A stretch of 64,000 nucleotides of DNA from an uncultured Lachnospiraceae bacterium (lineage in GTDB: Bacteria; Bacillota; Clostridia; Lachnospirales; Lachnospiraceae): assembly GCA_947177165.1 (NCBI GenBank), contig CAMWTP010000017.1, forward strand, positions 23,635 through 87,634, in the 5' to 3' direction. The notes below the pieces were generated by a model. The model searched no databases, was not told where the DNA came from, and saw nothing but the letters and a program-made list of their open reading frames with translations. The stretch's first letter is position 1. Each line of letters starts with the position of its first letter. The position numbers and the translations under genes are program-made. This document shows positions 16,900-25,543 of the stretch, one piece after another.

Positions 16900-17667
16900 T
16901 CAGAAATACCAACCACTGTTACTGCCATAGTTCCCGTAATTGTAGTAGGAGTAACCGCTGTTGTAATTGCCGTATCCGTTAAAATATGAATTGCTCGTTC
17001 CGTATTTATTGTAAGTAGAGGTTGCTCCATACAGCTTACTCAATGATGTAAGACTGGCCGCTGAAGCGCTCTCTATGCTTTCCATCTTTGCACTGATCTT
17101 GTCTGCAAAACCGCCTTCCTTCGCAAACACCGCTTTCACCTTATCGAAACCAGCGGCTTCGAGCTTCTTCTCATCGATTGTAAGCTCACCAGAATCCGAA
17201 ACAGTGATGCCGATTTCCTGTAAGGCTGTCTTGTTCGTTGACATGATATTGTCAAGCGCCTTCTTGAACGCAGTATTCGCGGTACCGCCAAGATCAACCA
17301 GATCATTGTAGACCGAATTGTAATCCGACACGAAATTCCTGATATACTTGTTCAGATTATTCTGATCGTTCTCCTGCGCTTTCTTGCCTGTCTCATCGTC
17401 TGTGTAAGTCGTCTTGCCAATCTTGAGCATACTCTCCACATTCGTCTGTACACTGCTTGCATACTTCTCTATCCTCTCGTACTTCGCAAGCTGCTTGGTC
17501 TGTGTCAGGGCAGTCGACGCCGAGACAGGTCTCCTGGTTGAGCTTGATTTTGAGCTGCTGCCCGAGCCTGAAGTTCTGCTGCTGATTATTTTACCTGCGC
17601 GGCTTCTTCTGGCACTGCGCAAATTTCTCGCTCTTAAAAGTGCATTTCTTGAACTATTAATATTCAT
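16900..17667 (-). CDS. FliD C-terminal-like protein with Tyr/Gly/Asn-rich tail
   Basis: The 255-residue protein has a basic, Ser/Arg-rich N-terminus with no signal peptide, then a domain resembling the C-terminal helices of the flagellar cap FliD. Features include YIRNFVSDYNSVYNDLVDL, IGITVSDSGELTIDEKKL and VKAVFAKEGGFADKI. The last 40 residues are a low-complexity run of Tyr, Asn, Gly and Ser ending SGWYF. FliD C domains insert in the membrane-distal cap of flagella, but here the gene lies alone, away from any flagellar gene. It may be an exported filament-like or adhesive protein. It is separated from the flotillin gene by a terminator. Confidence 0.6.
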   Translation of the reverse strand: MNINSSRNALLRARNLRSARRSRAGKIISSRTSGSGSSSKSSSTRRPVSASTALTQTKQLAKYERIEKYASSVQTNVESMLKIGKTTYTDDETGKKAQENDQNNLNKYIRNFVSDYNSVYNDLVDLGGTANTAFKKALDNIMSTNKTALQEIGITVSDSGELTIDEKKLEAAGFDKVKAVFAKEGGFADKISAKMESIESASAASLTSLSKLYGATSTYNKYGTSNSYFNGYGNYNSGYSYYNYGNYGSNSGWYF

Positions 17668-17826
17668 ACTATATTCCTATCCTTTCCTATCCGCATTTCT
17701 ATGCTTTTTTGTAAGGTCAGGTTCCATCCTTGTTTACGTAATATATATCGGCTTTCCCCGCTAAAATGTTAACATAGTATTCGAAAAAACTTTTTAAATT
17801 GTAACATGTTTTCTGAAAATTCAGTA

Positions 17827-17867
17827 CAAAAAGAGCTGTCTGCCGAAAATACCGGCAATCAGCCCTT
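17827..17867 (-). terminator. Intrinsic terminator after the flotillin gene
   Basis: On the minus strand AAGGGCTG, GCCGG, TATTTT, CGGC and CAGCTCTTTTT form a two-part stem followed by Ts, ten bases after the flotillin stop. Confidence 0.8.
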
Positions 17868-17876
17868 TCTTTCACA

Positions 17877-19409
17877 TTATTCTATCTCTGAATCCGCTGT
17901 TTTCTGATTTACTGCCAGATTCACACCATCCAGTCCATTTACAGTAATGTTTCTATTGACCTTAGCATCATAGGACTCAGCATTGATGATATTTGCCAGA
18001 TCTATCCCTGTCGCCTCCTTCATGGACGCAAACAGCTTTGCCATCACTGCCGGGACATTCCCTGCCACCTGGTCAACCCCATTGGAACCGCCGTCCCCGC
18101 CGATGATTGTAATCTTGTCGATCTGTGACAACGGTTCTGCGATCTTCCCTGCAATATCAGGAAGCACTTTAATCATCATCTCAGCCACAGCCGCCTTGTT
18201 ATACTTCGCGTACGCTTCCGCCTTCTTCTCCATGGCTTCCGCCTCAGCGAGTCCTCTCGCCTGTATCGCCTCAGCCTCAGCGACACCCTTTGCCCGCACT
18301 GCTGCGGCCTCAGCCTCACCGTATGCCCGGATACCCTGAGCCTCCTGCTCTCTGGAGTAGCGGTCTGCCTCCGCCTGTGCCTTTCTCGCTTCCGCTTCCC
18401 TCTGCGCCTCAAACTGCTGTGCCTCGGCTTCCTTCTGGCGCTGGTACAGCGCTGCGTCCGCTTTCTGCTGTGCCGCGTACTTCTCTGCCTCTGCCTGCTT
18501 CTTTACCTCTGCCTCAAGTGCGCGCTCCCTGACTGCAACCTGCTTCTGCTTCAGCTCGATCTCGCGCTCCTGCTTTGCGATATCCGCATTTGCAGTGGTG
18601 ATCTCGATCGTTTTACGCTGCTCTTCCTTCTGAATCGCGTAAGCAGCATCTGCCATCGCCTTCTTGGTGTCCGCCTCCATCTGCAGTTCTGACTTCTTGA
18701 TGGCAAGTTCATTCTGCTTCTTCGCAATCTCAGTCTGTGCCGCCACTGCCGCGTCATTTGAGTCCTTGTCCGCCGCTGCCTGCGCTACCTTGATGTCGCG
18801 CTCACTCTCGGCTCTCGCAATCGCTGCCGCCTTCTTGATCTTCACAATATTGTCAATACCGAGATTCTCAATGACATCATTGCCGTCAACAAAGTTCTGC
18901 ACGTTGAAACTGATAACATCCAGCCCCATCGCCGCAAGATCCGGCTCCGCATTCTCCTTGACCAGCTCCGCAAATTTCTGGCGGTCTGATACCATTTCCT
19001 CCAGACGCATACGCCCTACGATCTCACGCACATTGCCCTCGAGAACCTCCCTTGCCACGCCCGCTATGTACTCTGTATTTTTGTTCAGAAAGTTCTCCGC
19101 CGCAAGCCTTAATTTGTCCGGCTGGTTGCTGATCTTGACATTGACCGTGGCATCCACGTTGATATTGATATAATCAGCCGTGGGAACTGCGTTGCTTGTC
19201 TTGACGTCAATGGGAATCAGCCTGAGATTTAACTTGTCAAGTCTCTCAAAAAATGGAATCCGTATACTCGCTTTTCCGATCACAACCTTCGACTTTTTCT
19301 TGATACCTGAGATAATAAACGCCATATCGGGCGGTGCCTTCACATATCCCAGACATAATAGCAAAACCAAACCTGCGATCACCACTACTGCAATCACTGC
19401 ACCTGTCAT
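17877..19409 (-). CDS. Flotillin-family SPFH protein
   Basis: The 510-residue protein begins with a hydrophobic anchor (about 5-22), then an SPFH/Band-7 domain (about 30-200, with VPTADYININVDATV and MGLDVISFNVQNF). A long coiled coil of Glu-Ala repeats (about 210-400; AEAEAIQARGLAEAEAMEKKAEAYAKYNKA-type units) leads to a conserved tail (ADIAGKIAEPLSQIDKITIIGG). Bacterial flotillins (FloT/YuaG) scaffold functional membrane microdomains and influence secretion, signalling and fluidity. The usual NfeD partner (YuaF) is absent; neighbours are uncharacterised instead. GGAGGAG precedes the ATG. Confidence 0.93.
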   Translation of the reverse strand: MTGAVIAVVVIAGLVLLLCLGYVKAPPDMAFIISGIKKKSKVVIGKASIRIPFFERLDKLNLRLIPIDVKTSNAVPTADYININVDATVNVKISNQPDKLRLAAENFLNKNTEYIAGVAREVLEGNVREIVGRMRLEEMVSDRQKFAELVKENAEPDLAAMGLDVISFNVQNFVDGNDVIENLGIDNIVKIKKAAAIARAESERDIKVAQAAADKDSNDAAVAAQTEIAKKQNELAIKKSELQMEADTKKAMADAAYAIQKEEQRKTIEITTANADIAKQEREIELKQKQVAVRERALEAEVKKQAEAEKYAAQQKADAALYQRQKEAEAQQFEAQREAEARKAQAEADRYSREQEAQGIRAYGEAEAAAVRAKGVAEAEAIQARGLAEAEAMEKKAEAYAKYNKAAVAEMMIKVLPDIAGKIAEPLSQIDKITIIGGDGGSNGVDQVAGNVPAVMAKLFASMKEATGIDLANIINAESYDAKVNRNITVNGLDGVNLAVNQKTADSEIE

Positions 19410-19554
19410 CTCGTTCTCCTCCTTCGCTCATGAACCGGAACTTCGTATATTCCGGTATATAAAAATGTATGTAACCATTCAGAGCATATCACTCCAAATG
19501 GCTACATACATTGTATCATAATTTTATACTCCTGTCACTTTGTAGAAAATGTTT

Positions 19555-20391
19555 TTAAATCGTGGAATCAAACTTCCGCCCTACCTGTCTCTCATAGCTT
19601 GACAGGATATCCCTTCTAAAGAGATTGTCTGCATTCTCAATCTGACTGATCAAATCCTCAATGGAATCCGCCGTGAATGTCACTTCATTGTCATCGTCAC
19701 TTTCGTAGAATTCCTCCCGGATCTCTTTTTTCTCCGCCCGGCCGGCTTCCAGCTTCTCCTGCTGCTTTTTCTGTTCCGCCTTCTTTGCGGCTTTCTTCTC
19801 CTCAGCCTTTTTCGCGGCTTTCTTCTTTGCAAGCCGTTCCTGTGCAGTTTTGTTCTGTGCCTTGAACGACTGGTCCATCGTCGCAAAGAACGATGTCGCA
19901 CCATTGTCATACACATTCATACCGCAGCTCTTGACGTTCAGCCCCATATTGGCCAGTTTGGTCTTTAGCTGGTTCAGTCCGTTTGCACCCTGTGAGATTG
20001 CACTCTCATACTGCTTTCGGTAGTCTTCATCCACCGCCATGCGCTCAATCTTCTCCTCGTCAATCAGGACCACCATCTTATTCGGATTGGAATATTTGGA
20101 AGCGTTTGCCTTGGCAAATTCCTTCTGGTCCTTGCTCACGAGTATAAAATCCAGATTGCCGTATTTCTTTTTCAACTGCTCGTAATACTTTGCTGCCTCC
20201 TCCGTCAACTCCGGACTGCCGATGGTCCTGCCATTGACCTTTGTCTTTCTGACAGTTTCTGTGGAGCCATCCGGCTTTGTGATCGCGATGTCCTCCGTCT
20301 TCTCGTCTGACCTTTTGTTTGTCTTTGATGTGTTGTAGTAAGCAGAAACGCTCTCTGCAACAGCGGGCGTACCCGCAGATATGGTACTCAT
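19555..20391 (-). CDS. DUF6033-like protein
   Basis: The 278-residue protein has no signal peptide and begins with a disordered Ser/Thr-rich stretch (MSTISAGTPAVAESVSAYYN). A globular part (about 65-175) has YGNLDFILVSKDQKEFAK, KMVVLIDEEKIERMA and GMNVYDNGATSFFA. A Lys/Ala/Glu helix (AKKKAAKKAEEKKAAKKAEQ-like) and an acidic end follow. This layout matches the DUF6033 family of Clostridia, whose function is unknown. It follows two unknown genes on the same strand and precedes the flotillin, so the four genes probably act together. A perfect hairpin lies 27 bases upstream of the start codon. Confidence 0.65.
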   Translation of the reverse strand: MSTISAGTPAVAESVSAYYNTSKTNKRSDEKTEDIAITKPDGSTETVRKTKVNGRTIGSPELTEEAAKYYEQLKKKYGNLDFILVSKDQKEFAKANASKYSNPNKMVVLIDEEKIERMAVDEDYRKQYESAISQGANGLNQLKTKLANMGLNVKSCGMNVYDNGATSFFATMDQSFKAQNKTAQERLAKKKAAKKAEEKKAAKKAEQKKQQEKLEAGRAEKKEIREEFYESDDDNEVTFTADSIEDLISQIENADNLFRRDILSSYERQVGRKFDSTI

Positions 20392-20417
20392 AGTTCATCC
20401 CTCCCTGATTTTTTTGC

Positions 20418-20437
20418 GGCTAAAATCCGTTTTAGCC
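20418..20437 (-). other. Perfect 8-bp hairpin ahead of the DUF6033-like gene
   Basis: GGCTAAAA and TTTTAGCC with a four-base loop lie between the 153-residue gene (stop at 20479) and the DUF6033-like gene (start at 20391). No T-run follows on either side, so RNA processing, stability or protein binding is as likely as termination. Confidence 0.5.
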
Positions 20438-20478
20438 GGTACCGTTGTCTCTCAACTTTATTCAATTGTTTATATACT

Positions 20479-20940
20479 TTACGCTTTCGCCTTAAAGCCC
20501 GCGCTCTCCGCCTCCGGCGTCCAGAATATACTGTTATATCTTATCTGCTCCTCAATCTCGCTGACATTTGTTGTCCGTATTACCGAACGGCTTGTCATCC
20601 GTCCGCCCAGCATTCCTGTCCCGCTGAACCGGTCCGATGCACAGATCTCCGTGCTGATATTATTATAGTTATTCATATGACAGATACAGCTTACAATATA
20701 CCCTCCAGTAACTGCAATGATGTCATTCAGAGTTTTCATACAATATGGAAGCATTGTCAGATTATTTTCAAGCCATTGCTCGATCTTTTTGTCCTTCGTC
20801 GCCCTGTAATACAGCCGCTCGCTGATTTCTACACGATATCCTTCCGCTCTCATACAATCAAAGCACTTTTTGACATATTTCGCATATTCATATGGATTTT
20901 TGTACCTGACATCCGAATCCTTATTATCTTCCTTCAGCAT
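20479..20940 (-). CDS. Unknown 153-residue protein
   Basis: No family is recognised. The N-terminal half is helical and basic (NPYEYAKYVKKCFDCMRAEGY), followed by LYYRATKDKKIEQWLENNL. The second half carries VTGGYIVSCICHMNNYNN and ends with FWTPEAESAGFKAKA. Four cysteines are present, two of them in a CxC pair. It starts 14 bases after the stop of the preceding gene behind AAGGCGAG and so belongs to the same transcript. No signal peptide is present. Confidence 0.7.
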   Translation of the reverse strand: MLKEDNKDSDVRYKNPYEYAKYVKKCFDCMRAEGYRVEISERLYYRATKDKKIEQWLENNLTMLPYCMKTLNDIIAVTGGYIVSCICHMNNYNNISTEICASDRFSGTGMLGGRMTSRSVIRTTNVSEIEEQIRYNSIFWTPEAESAGFKAKA

Positions 20941-20954
20941 GCAATCAACTCGCC

Positions 20955-21530
20955 TTATGCCTTGATATCAATGGGAGTGTACTGTCTCTCGAGATACATC
21001 TGAGTCATCTTCTCCTGCTCCATAATTTCTGGCAGTTCTTCGTCAAGCTCTTCCCTGACGGTCATGCTGTCTGCAAGCATTTCATCAAGCGTCTCCTGCA
21101 ATGCATCCTCCGGCATATCCTCAAGCAGTTCGTCAAGAATACCGCCCTCGTCCTCGATACCGAGCGCCTCCTTGGCAAGCTCCTCACGCCGTTCCTCAGC
21201 AGTCTTAGGCTCGAGCTTCTCAGCCGCCTCGGCAATCTTCTCTCCGCGCTCTATCGCCTCGTCCATGCAGTGCATCATCTGCTCCTGGTTGAACTGCTTC
21301 TTAACCGCATCAATCTGGTCGTTATAATTGTTGAATAACTCCAGTTTCTCTGCTATCTCGTCCATCGTTGTACAGTGCTTATTTTTGAGTTCTGCCTTCT
21401 TTCCCTCAAAAAAGTCGATCTGCGACTGCGTCTTCTGGAATCTCTCGATCTTCTCCTCCGTGCTCTTCAGTCCTATCCCGTAATGCTGTGTCAGAACTGA
21501 AAGCGGACTATTTGCCATTGAAATATTCAT
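20955..21530 (-). CDS. Unknown coiled-coil protein, first gene of the flotillin locus
   Basis: The 191-residue protein begins MNISMANSPLSVLTQHYG, with no signal peptide. It continues as charged helices with coiled-coil character (TEEKIERFQKTQSQIDFF; NNYNDQIDAVKKQFNQEQ) and ends in a very acidic stretch (ILDELLEDMPEDALQETLDE). No domain is recognised. An AGGGGT site precedes the ATG and there is a 260-base promoter region upstream. It is probably the first gene of an operon running through the DUF6033-like gene toward the flotillin. Confidence 0.7.
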   Translation of the reverse strand: MNISMANSPLSVLTQHYGIGLKSTEEKIERFQKTQSQIDFFEGKKAELKNKHCTTMDEIAEKLELFNNYNDQIDAVKKQFNQEQMMHCMDEAIERGEKIAEAAEKLEPKTAEERREELAKEALGIEDEGGILDELLEDMPEDALQETLDEMLADSMTVREELDEELPEIMEQEKMTQMYLERQYTPIDIKA

Positions 21531-21741
21531 ACTGAACCCCTATCACTTTCTTGTTTCACTGCTAACACAAGTTTCCATAATCACACAACAATATGATTTT
21601 CTATATGTTATATCGGACTTTATTGGAAAAGAATCAACCTGTTTTTGGAATTTTGCCACGAAAAGTCAATCTGCTATCGCAGTCCTCTGCTGCCTCCCGC
21701 CGAAATTACATCTCAATTTTCCCTCACAAAAGTATATCCGC

Positions 21742-21773
21742 AAAAAAGAGCCTCCAATAATCAGAAGCTCTTT
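21742..21773 (-). terminator. Intrinsic terminator after malQ
   Basis: On the minus strand AAAGAGC, a 15-base loop, then GCTCTTTTTT lie 18 bases after the malQ stop codon. Confidence 0.85.
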
Positions 21774-21790
21774 CCGCTTATAAAATATGA

Positions 21791-23347
21791 TTACTCAGTC
21801 TCGATGTCCTCTTTTTCGTCCTCTTCCTGAACAATCCTCTTTTCGTTGCTCCAATTCAACCGTCCGTATCTCTTGCAGAGATCATGAATTTCCTCTTTCA
21901 GCTTGTCCGTCAGCTCTTTTCCCTTTAACCGCCACTTCCAGTTCTCCCCCACTGTGGACGGTGTGTTGATACGACAGGTGTTGTCATATCCCAGATAATC
22001 CTGCATCGGAATCACACACAGCTTTGCGCGGCTGCGCATCGCCATGCTGATCAGAGATTTGTACAGCAGCTTTTTCGGCGTATACTGATCACACAGATAG
22101 TCTCTGGCCGTCTCCAGATCCTCCTTCGGAATACTGTCAAGCCAGCCCACAATCGTCTCATTGTCATGCGTTCCAGTATAAACAACACAGTTTTCTATGT
22201 AGTTATGCGGCAGATAATCATTGGCGCTCCCCGAATCGCGCGTGTCAAATGCGAACTCCAATACCTTCATCCCCGGGAAACCGCTCTCCTGCACCAGCCA
22301 GCGCACCGAATCTGTCACAAACCCCAAATCCTCCGCGATGACTTCCTTCCAGCCAAGCGCCCGCTCCATATGGCGGAACAGATCAATCCCCGGTCCTTTC
22401 TCCCAGTGGCCATTCACCGCAGTCTCCTCTCCGTAAGGGATGGAATAGTACTCATCGAATCCCCGGAAATGATCAATCCGCAATACATCACAAAGGCGGA
22501 AGCTGTACTCCAGTCTCGAAATCCACCACTGATATCCCGTCTGTCTGTGGTAATCCCAGCGGTACAGCGGATTTCCCCACAACTGCCCATCAGCGGAAAA
22601 TCCGTCAGGCGGACAGCCGGCTACAGCCACAGGCAGATTCTCCTCGTCAAGCTGGAACAATTCAGGGTGCGCCCATACATCCGCACTGTCCATTGACACA
22701 TAGATCGGGATATCCCCAATCAGCTGAATCCCGTTTTCATTCGCGTAGTCCTTCAACTCTTTCCACTGCTTCTGGAACATATACTGTAAATACTGCTGGA
22801 ACTCAATATCAAAATACAGCTCTCTTCTGTAATAGTCCAGGGCATTTCCCCATCGAAAACGAATATCCTCCGCCCACTCCGTCCACGGCACACCGCCAAA
22901 CCGGTCTTTCACCGCCATAAACAATGCATAGTCTGCCAGCCACCACCGATTCTCCTCCACAAACCGCAGATATGCCGGATTGTGGCTCACATCGCTCCGC
23001 TCGTATGCCTTGCGCAGCAGCGGGTAGCGGCTCTCATACATCTTTCCGTAGTCGATCGTTCCCGGCTTCTCCCCAAAATCTGCCTCGTCACACTCTTCCT
23101 TCGTCAGCACACCTTCCTCAATCAGCGCCTCCAGGCTGATAAAGTACGGATTGCCTGCGTAGGTTGAAAAAGACTGATACGGTGAATCCCCATAACTGGT
23201 AGGTCCCAGCGGCAATATCTGCCAATAGCTCTGTCCCGCCTCCTTCAGCCAGTCCACAAACTCATACGCACTCCTTGAAAAGCATCCAATACCGTACTTT
23301 GACGGCAGACTGGTAATCGGCAACAAAATTCCTGCTCCTCTTTCCAT
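21791..23347 (-). CDS. malQ: 4-alpha-glucanotransferase (amylomaltase, GH77)
   Basis: The 518-residue protein is a complete GH77 amylomaltase. It begins RGAGILLPITSLPSKYGIG and has the acceptor region YWQILPLGPTSYGDSPYQ. The nucleophile is the aspartate in LRIDHFRGF, the acid/base glutamate lies in VIAEDLG, and the third acidic residue is the aspartate in YTGTHDNET. MalQ transfers glucan segments between maltooligosaccharides and supports glycogen or maltodextrin metabolism in the cytoplasm. The C-terminal 20 residues are a lysine/glutamate-rich extension. It appears monocistronic and has its own terminator. Confidence 0.95.
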   Translation of the reverse strand: MERGAGILLPITSLPSKYGIGCFSRSAYEFVDWLKEAGQSYWQILPLGPTSYGDSPYQSFSTYAGNPYFISLEALIEEGVLTKEECDEADFGEKPGTIDYGKMYESRYPLLRKAYERSDVSHNPAYLRFVEENRWWLADYALFMAVKDRFGGVPWTEWAEDIRFRWGNALDYYRRELYFDIEFQQYLQYMFQKQWKELKDYANENGIQLIGDIPIYVSMDSADVWAHPELFQLDEENLPVAVAGCPPDGFSADGQLWGNPLYRWDYHRQTGYQWWISRLEYSFRLCDVLRIDHFRGFDEYYSIPYGEETAVNGHWEKGPGIDLFRHMERALGWKEVIAEDLGFVTDSVRWLVQESGFPGMKVLEFAFDTRDSGSANDYLPHNYIENCVVYTGTHDNETIVGWLDSIPKEDLETARDYLCDQYTPKKLLYKSLISMAMRSRAKLCVIPMQDYLGYDNTCRINTPSTVGENWKWRLKGKELTDKLKEEIHDLCKRYGRLNWSNEKRIVQEEDEKEDIETE

Positions 23348-23506
23348 TACTATAATTCTCCTTTACATAACAGAATATATTCCTATCATCTCTATTGTAA
23401 CAATACTGATTCAAAAAAGCAATTGGATAATCTCATTTCTCATTACTATTCACAGCTCCCAAGCCGTGATAACAACAAACCAAGAAGCTGCCTGATAAGT
23501 GTTCTT

Positions 23507-24265
23507 TCAGTGATGTCCGTGCGAACCGGAATGTTTGTCTGTATGCTGTGTCGAATGGCTGTCTGCCGCATTGGAACCGCCATGCCCCTGACAGGTCCTG
23601 ATCCTGTCCTGGATTTCCCCCATTGTCATGCCGTGACAGTCCTCCACAGTGATGCTGGCATCATACTGCGCCAATTCCAGAAAAGCCCTGTATTTTCCAA
23701 AGGACATCTCATGCTGGTGCGCCTCATCCATACAGGCTGCGTCGCTGCTGTATGTCAGTGCGCCTAACGCCTGAAAGCTGTCATTCGCGTTGATCTGTTC
23801 CAGCATAACATCTGAATGTTCCGAGATCACTGTCACCACCAGCTGCGAATCCCGGTTCAGAAAGCGGATGTAATAGGCATCCTGCAGCAGACGGTCGATC
23901 GCCTGCTGATAAGAAATGTTTTTCAGCGGAACATGCTCCAGGATATCCTGTCCGTCCTCGTTGTAGCCTTTGACAGACACTACCCTGCCGAAACAGTTGA
24001 CGGAAAGCTCGATGGACGGGTTTACGTCAATGCTGATATATGAAACTGGTCTGCTGTACACAGCATAGCCGCCAGTCCCAGCCAGCAAAAAAATGCAGAT
24101 GACAGCCATGACATACCGCAGCGCTGTGTATGGTTTCCACTGAAAAATTCCGCGGCCCTGTTTTGCCCGCTGCGTCTCCAGATACTGCAGGGTATTTTGT
24201 TTCATCTCTTCTGTCGCCCGTATGTTCTCCATACTCTTCTGAATTTTGTTCTGCGCACTACTCAT
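23507..24265 (-). CDS. RsgI-like anti-sigma factor with His-rich tail
   Basis: The 252-residue protein has a cytoplasmic N-terminus (about 1-48), a membrane segment (about 50-68) and an extracytoplasmic domain that opens with YISIDVNPSIELSVN, the hallmark of RsgI-type anti-sigma-I proteins. The C-terminus is His-rich (TQHTDKHSGSHGHH). It starts with ATGA overlapping the sigma-factor stop codon. The ATG at 24265 is better spaced from GGAGG than the ATG two codons upstream. It should hold the adjacent sigma factor at the membrane until an outside signal arrives. The His tail suggests metal binding. Confidence 0.8.
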   Translation of the reverse strand: MSSAQNKIQKSMENIRATEEMKQNTLQYLETQRAKQGRGIFQWKPYTALRYVMAVICIFLLAGTGGYAVYSRPVSYISIDVNPSIELSVNCFGRVVSVKGYNEDGQDILEHVPLKNISYQQAIDRLLQDAYYIRFLNRDSQLVVTVISEHSDVMLEQINANDSFQALGALTYSSDAACMDEAHQHEMSFGKYRAFLELAQYDASITVEDCHGMTMGEIQDRIRTCQGHGGSNAADSHSTQHTDKHSGSHGHH

Positions 24266-24741
24266 GACCATTCACCTCCCAACTTTTCCCGCAGAATATC
24301 TTTTGCCCTGGAAAGCCATGTATAGACTGTATTCTCTTTTTTTCCAAGAATTTTCGCAATCTCCACTGCCGAGTACTCCTCATAGTAAAACAGGTAAATT
24401 ACATCTCGGTATTTTTCAGGCAGCTTCAGGACAGTCTCCAAAACCTCATTCGATGGTTCGTTCAGCACCGCGCGCTCCTCCGACAGCACCTCGAGCGGAA
24501 CCCATTTTTTGCGTGACAGGGCGCGCAGCCAGTCGGTGCAGGCGTTGATGGTCACACGCGCAAACCATGCCTTCTCGTGCTCACTGCTCGCAAAAGAACC
24601 TTCATATAATAAATATTTCATATATACATTCTGAAATACATCCTCCGTGTCGTGCCTGTTCTTCAGATGTACGAAACATATTCTACGCACCATGTCTGCG
24701 TAAGCATCCATGACACGGTTCACATCCTCTGTGCTCTTCAA
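24262..24741 (-). CDS. ECF-type RNA polymerase sigma factor
   Basis: The 159-residue protein has sigma region 2 (about 12-75, with DTEDVFQNVYMKYL and HEKAWFARVTINACTDWLR) and region 4 (about 100-152, with LPEKYRDVIYLFYYEEYS and ILGKKENTVYTWLSRAK). It lacks regions 1 and 3, as ECF factors do. The start is a TTG at 24741 spaced seven bases from GGGGG; no ATG is available before region 2. It is translationally coupled to its anti-sigma gene. Its targets may include its own operon and the secreted Cys/His-rich protein gene upstream. Confidence 0.9.
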   Translation of the reverse strand: MKSTEDVNRVMDAYADMVRRICFVHLKNRHDTEDVFQNVYMKYLLYEGSFASSEHEKAWFARVTINACTDWLRALSRKKWVPLEVLSEERAVLNEPSNEVLETVLKLPEKYRDVIYLFYYEEYSAVEIAKILGKKENTVYTWLSRAKDILREKLGGEWS

Positions 24742-24787
24742 AAGTTTTCCCCCTCATCCACCTGACACCGCCGATCCGTCTCCCATT

Positions 24788-24832
24788 CAAAAGAGGCTGC
24801 CGGGAAATGAAATCATTCTCCGTCAGCCCCTC
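24788..24832 (-). terminator. Probable terminator after the Cys/His-rich gene
   Basis: On the minus strand AGGGGCTGACGG and CCCGGCAGCCTCTTTT pair with one mismatch around a 15-base loop, ending in TTTT. Confidence 0.65.
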
Positions 24833-24911
24833 CTGACTAATCATCCTGCATTCTCACAATCCACGAAATACCGCCCTTATCTGCGGCGGCGCCAATGCAA
24901 TAAACAGATGT

Positions 24912-25172
24912 TTAGTGATGATGCCCTCTGTGGTGTCCTGCCCCGCTGTAGCAGTAGGTGTCTGTGTGGTGCACTGTCCCGTCGCAGTCTACACCCAGCA
25001 GGCACACACCGTCCACATCACAGCTGCCATCGGCATAGCAGACCGGTGTGGGATTCTGAACCACTACCCTGTGTGCCCTCCCGTGATGCGCAAACGCCAC
25101 GCTCGACGAGCTTCCTGCCACGATCGCTGTCAAAGCCATCACTGCCGCTATTTTTGTTACATTTTTCCGCAT
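24912..25172 (-). CDS. Secreted small Cys/His-rich protein
   Basis: The 86-residue product starts at ATG 25172 behind GGAGGTAATCAAC. It has a Sec signal peptide (about 1-28; hydrophobic IAAVMALTAIVAG, cleavage near VAFA-HH). The mature 58 residues are rich in His and Cys: an HHGRAH start, a middle with CYADGSCDVDGVCLLGVDC, and a GHHRGHHH end. Related small clostridial exported proteins are known only as hypothetical. The paired cysteines and histidines suggest metal binding or disulfides. It lies 170 bases upstream of an ECF sigma/anti-sigma pair whose anti-sigma also ends in a His-rich tail. Confidence 0.75.
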   Translation of the reverse strand: MRKNVTKIAAVMALTAIVAGSSSSVAFAHHGRAHRVVVQNPTPVCYADGSCDVDGVCLLGVDCDGTVHHTDTYCYSGAGHHRGHHH

Positions 25173-25491
25173 GTTGATTACCTCCGTTTTGAGAATGCAC
25201 ACGCGAAGATCTTCCCAGTGGTTCCGCGCACGCATTCAGATTGATTTCCTGTTTCATAAGTAATACGCTCGAAAGAAGGCAATCCTTTCATTCTTAACTA
25301 TAATTTTTTACTTTTCTTCAACAAGACACAGCCCAAAGCAAAAATGCCGGGAACCCGTTGTCATTCCCTGTCTATTATGCCTTTTTGCGCGCACATTGTC
25401 AATCAATCTGCCCATTGATACACTGCGCTATTCCGAACCAAAAATCAAAAGACAGGCATTGAGCATCTGCAATAAAAACGATATAATACTC
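25173..25491. other. Divergent intergenic region
   Basis: This 319-base stretch holds the leader of the Cys/His-rich gene and, further right, a small GGGAA/TTCCC hairpin (about 25350-25369). Beyond the MerR promoter at its right edge I see no further gene or repeat. Confidence 0.4.
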
Positions 25492-25523
25492 TTGACTCTC
25501 CCCCGCAGGGGATGGTTTATACT
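25492..25523 (+). promoter_or_regulatory. MerR-type promoter/operator
   Basis: TTGACT (25492-25497) and TATACT (25518-25523) are 20 bases apart. This over-long spacer contains an imperfect dyad of the form ACTCTCCCC...GGGGATGGT. That is the classic geometry activated by MerR regulators through DNA twisting. Confidence 0.75.
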
Positions 25524-25543
25524 TTTTAGCGAGGAGATTGCAA

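Noticed and set aside
25018..25257. Minus-strand frame beginning MKQEINLNACAE
   Set aside because: It overlaps the start and signal peptide of the Cys/His-rich gene in another frame and has no ribosome site.
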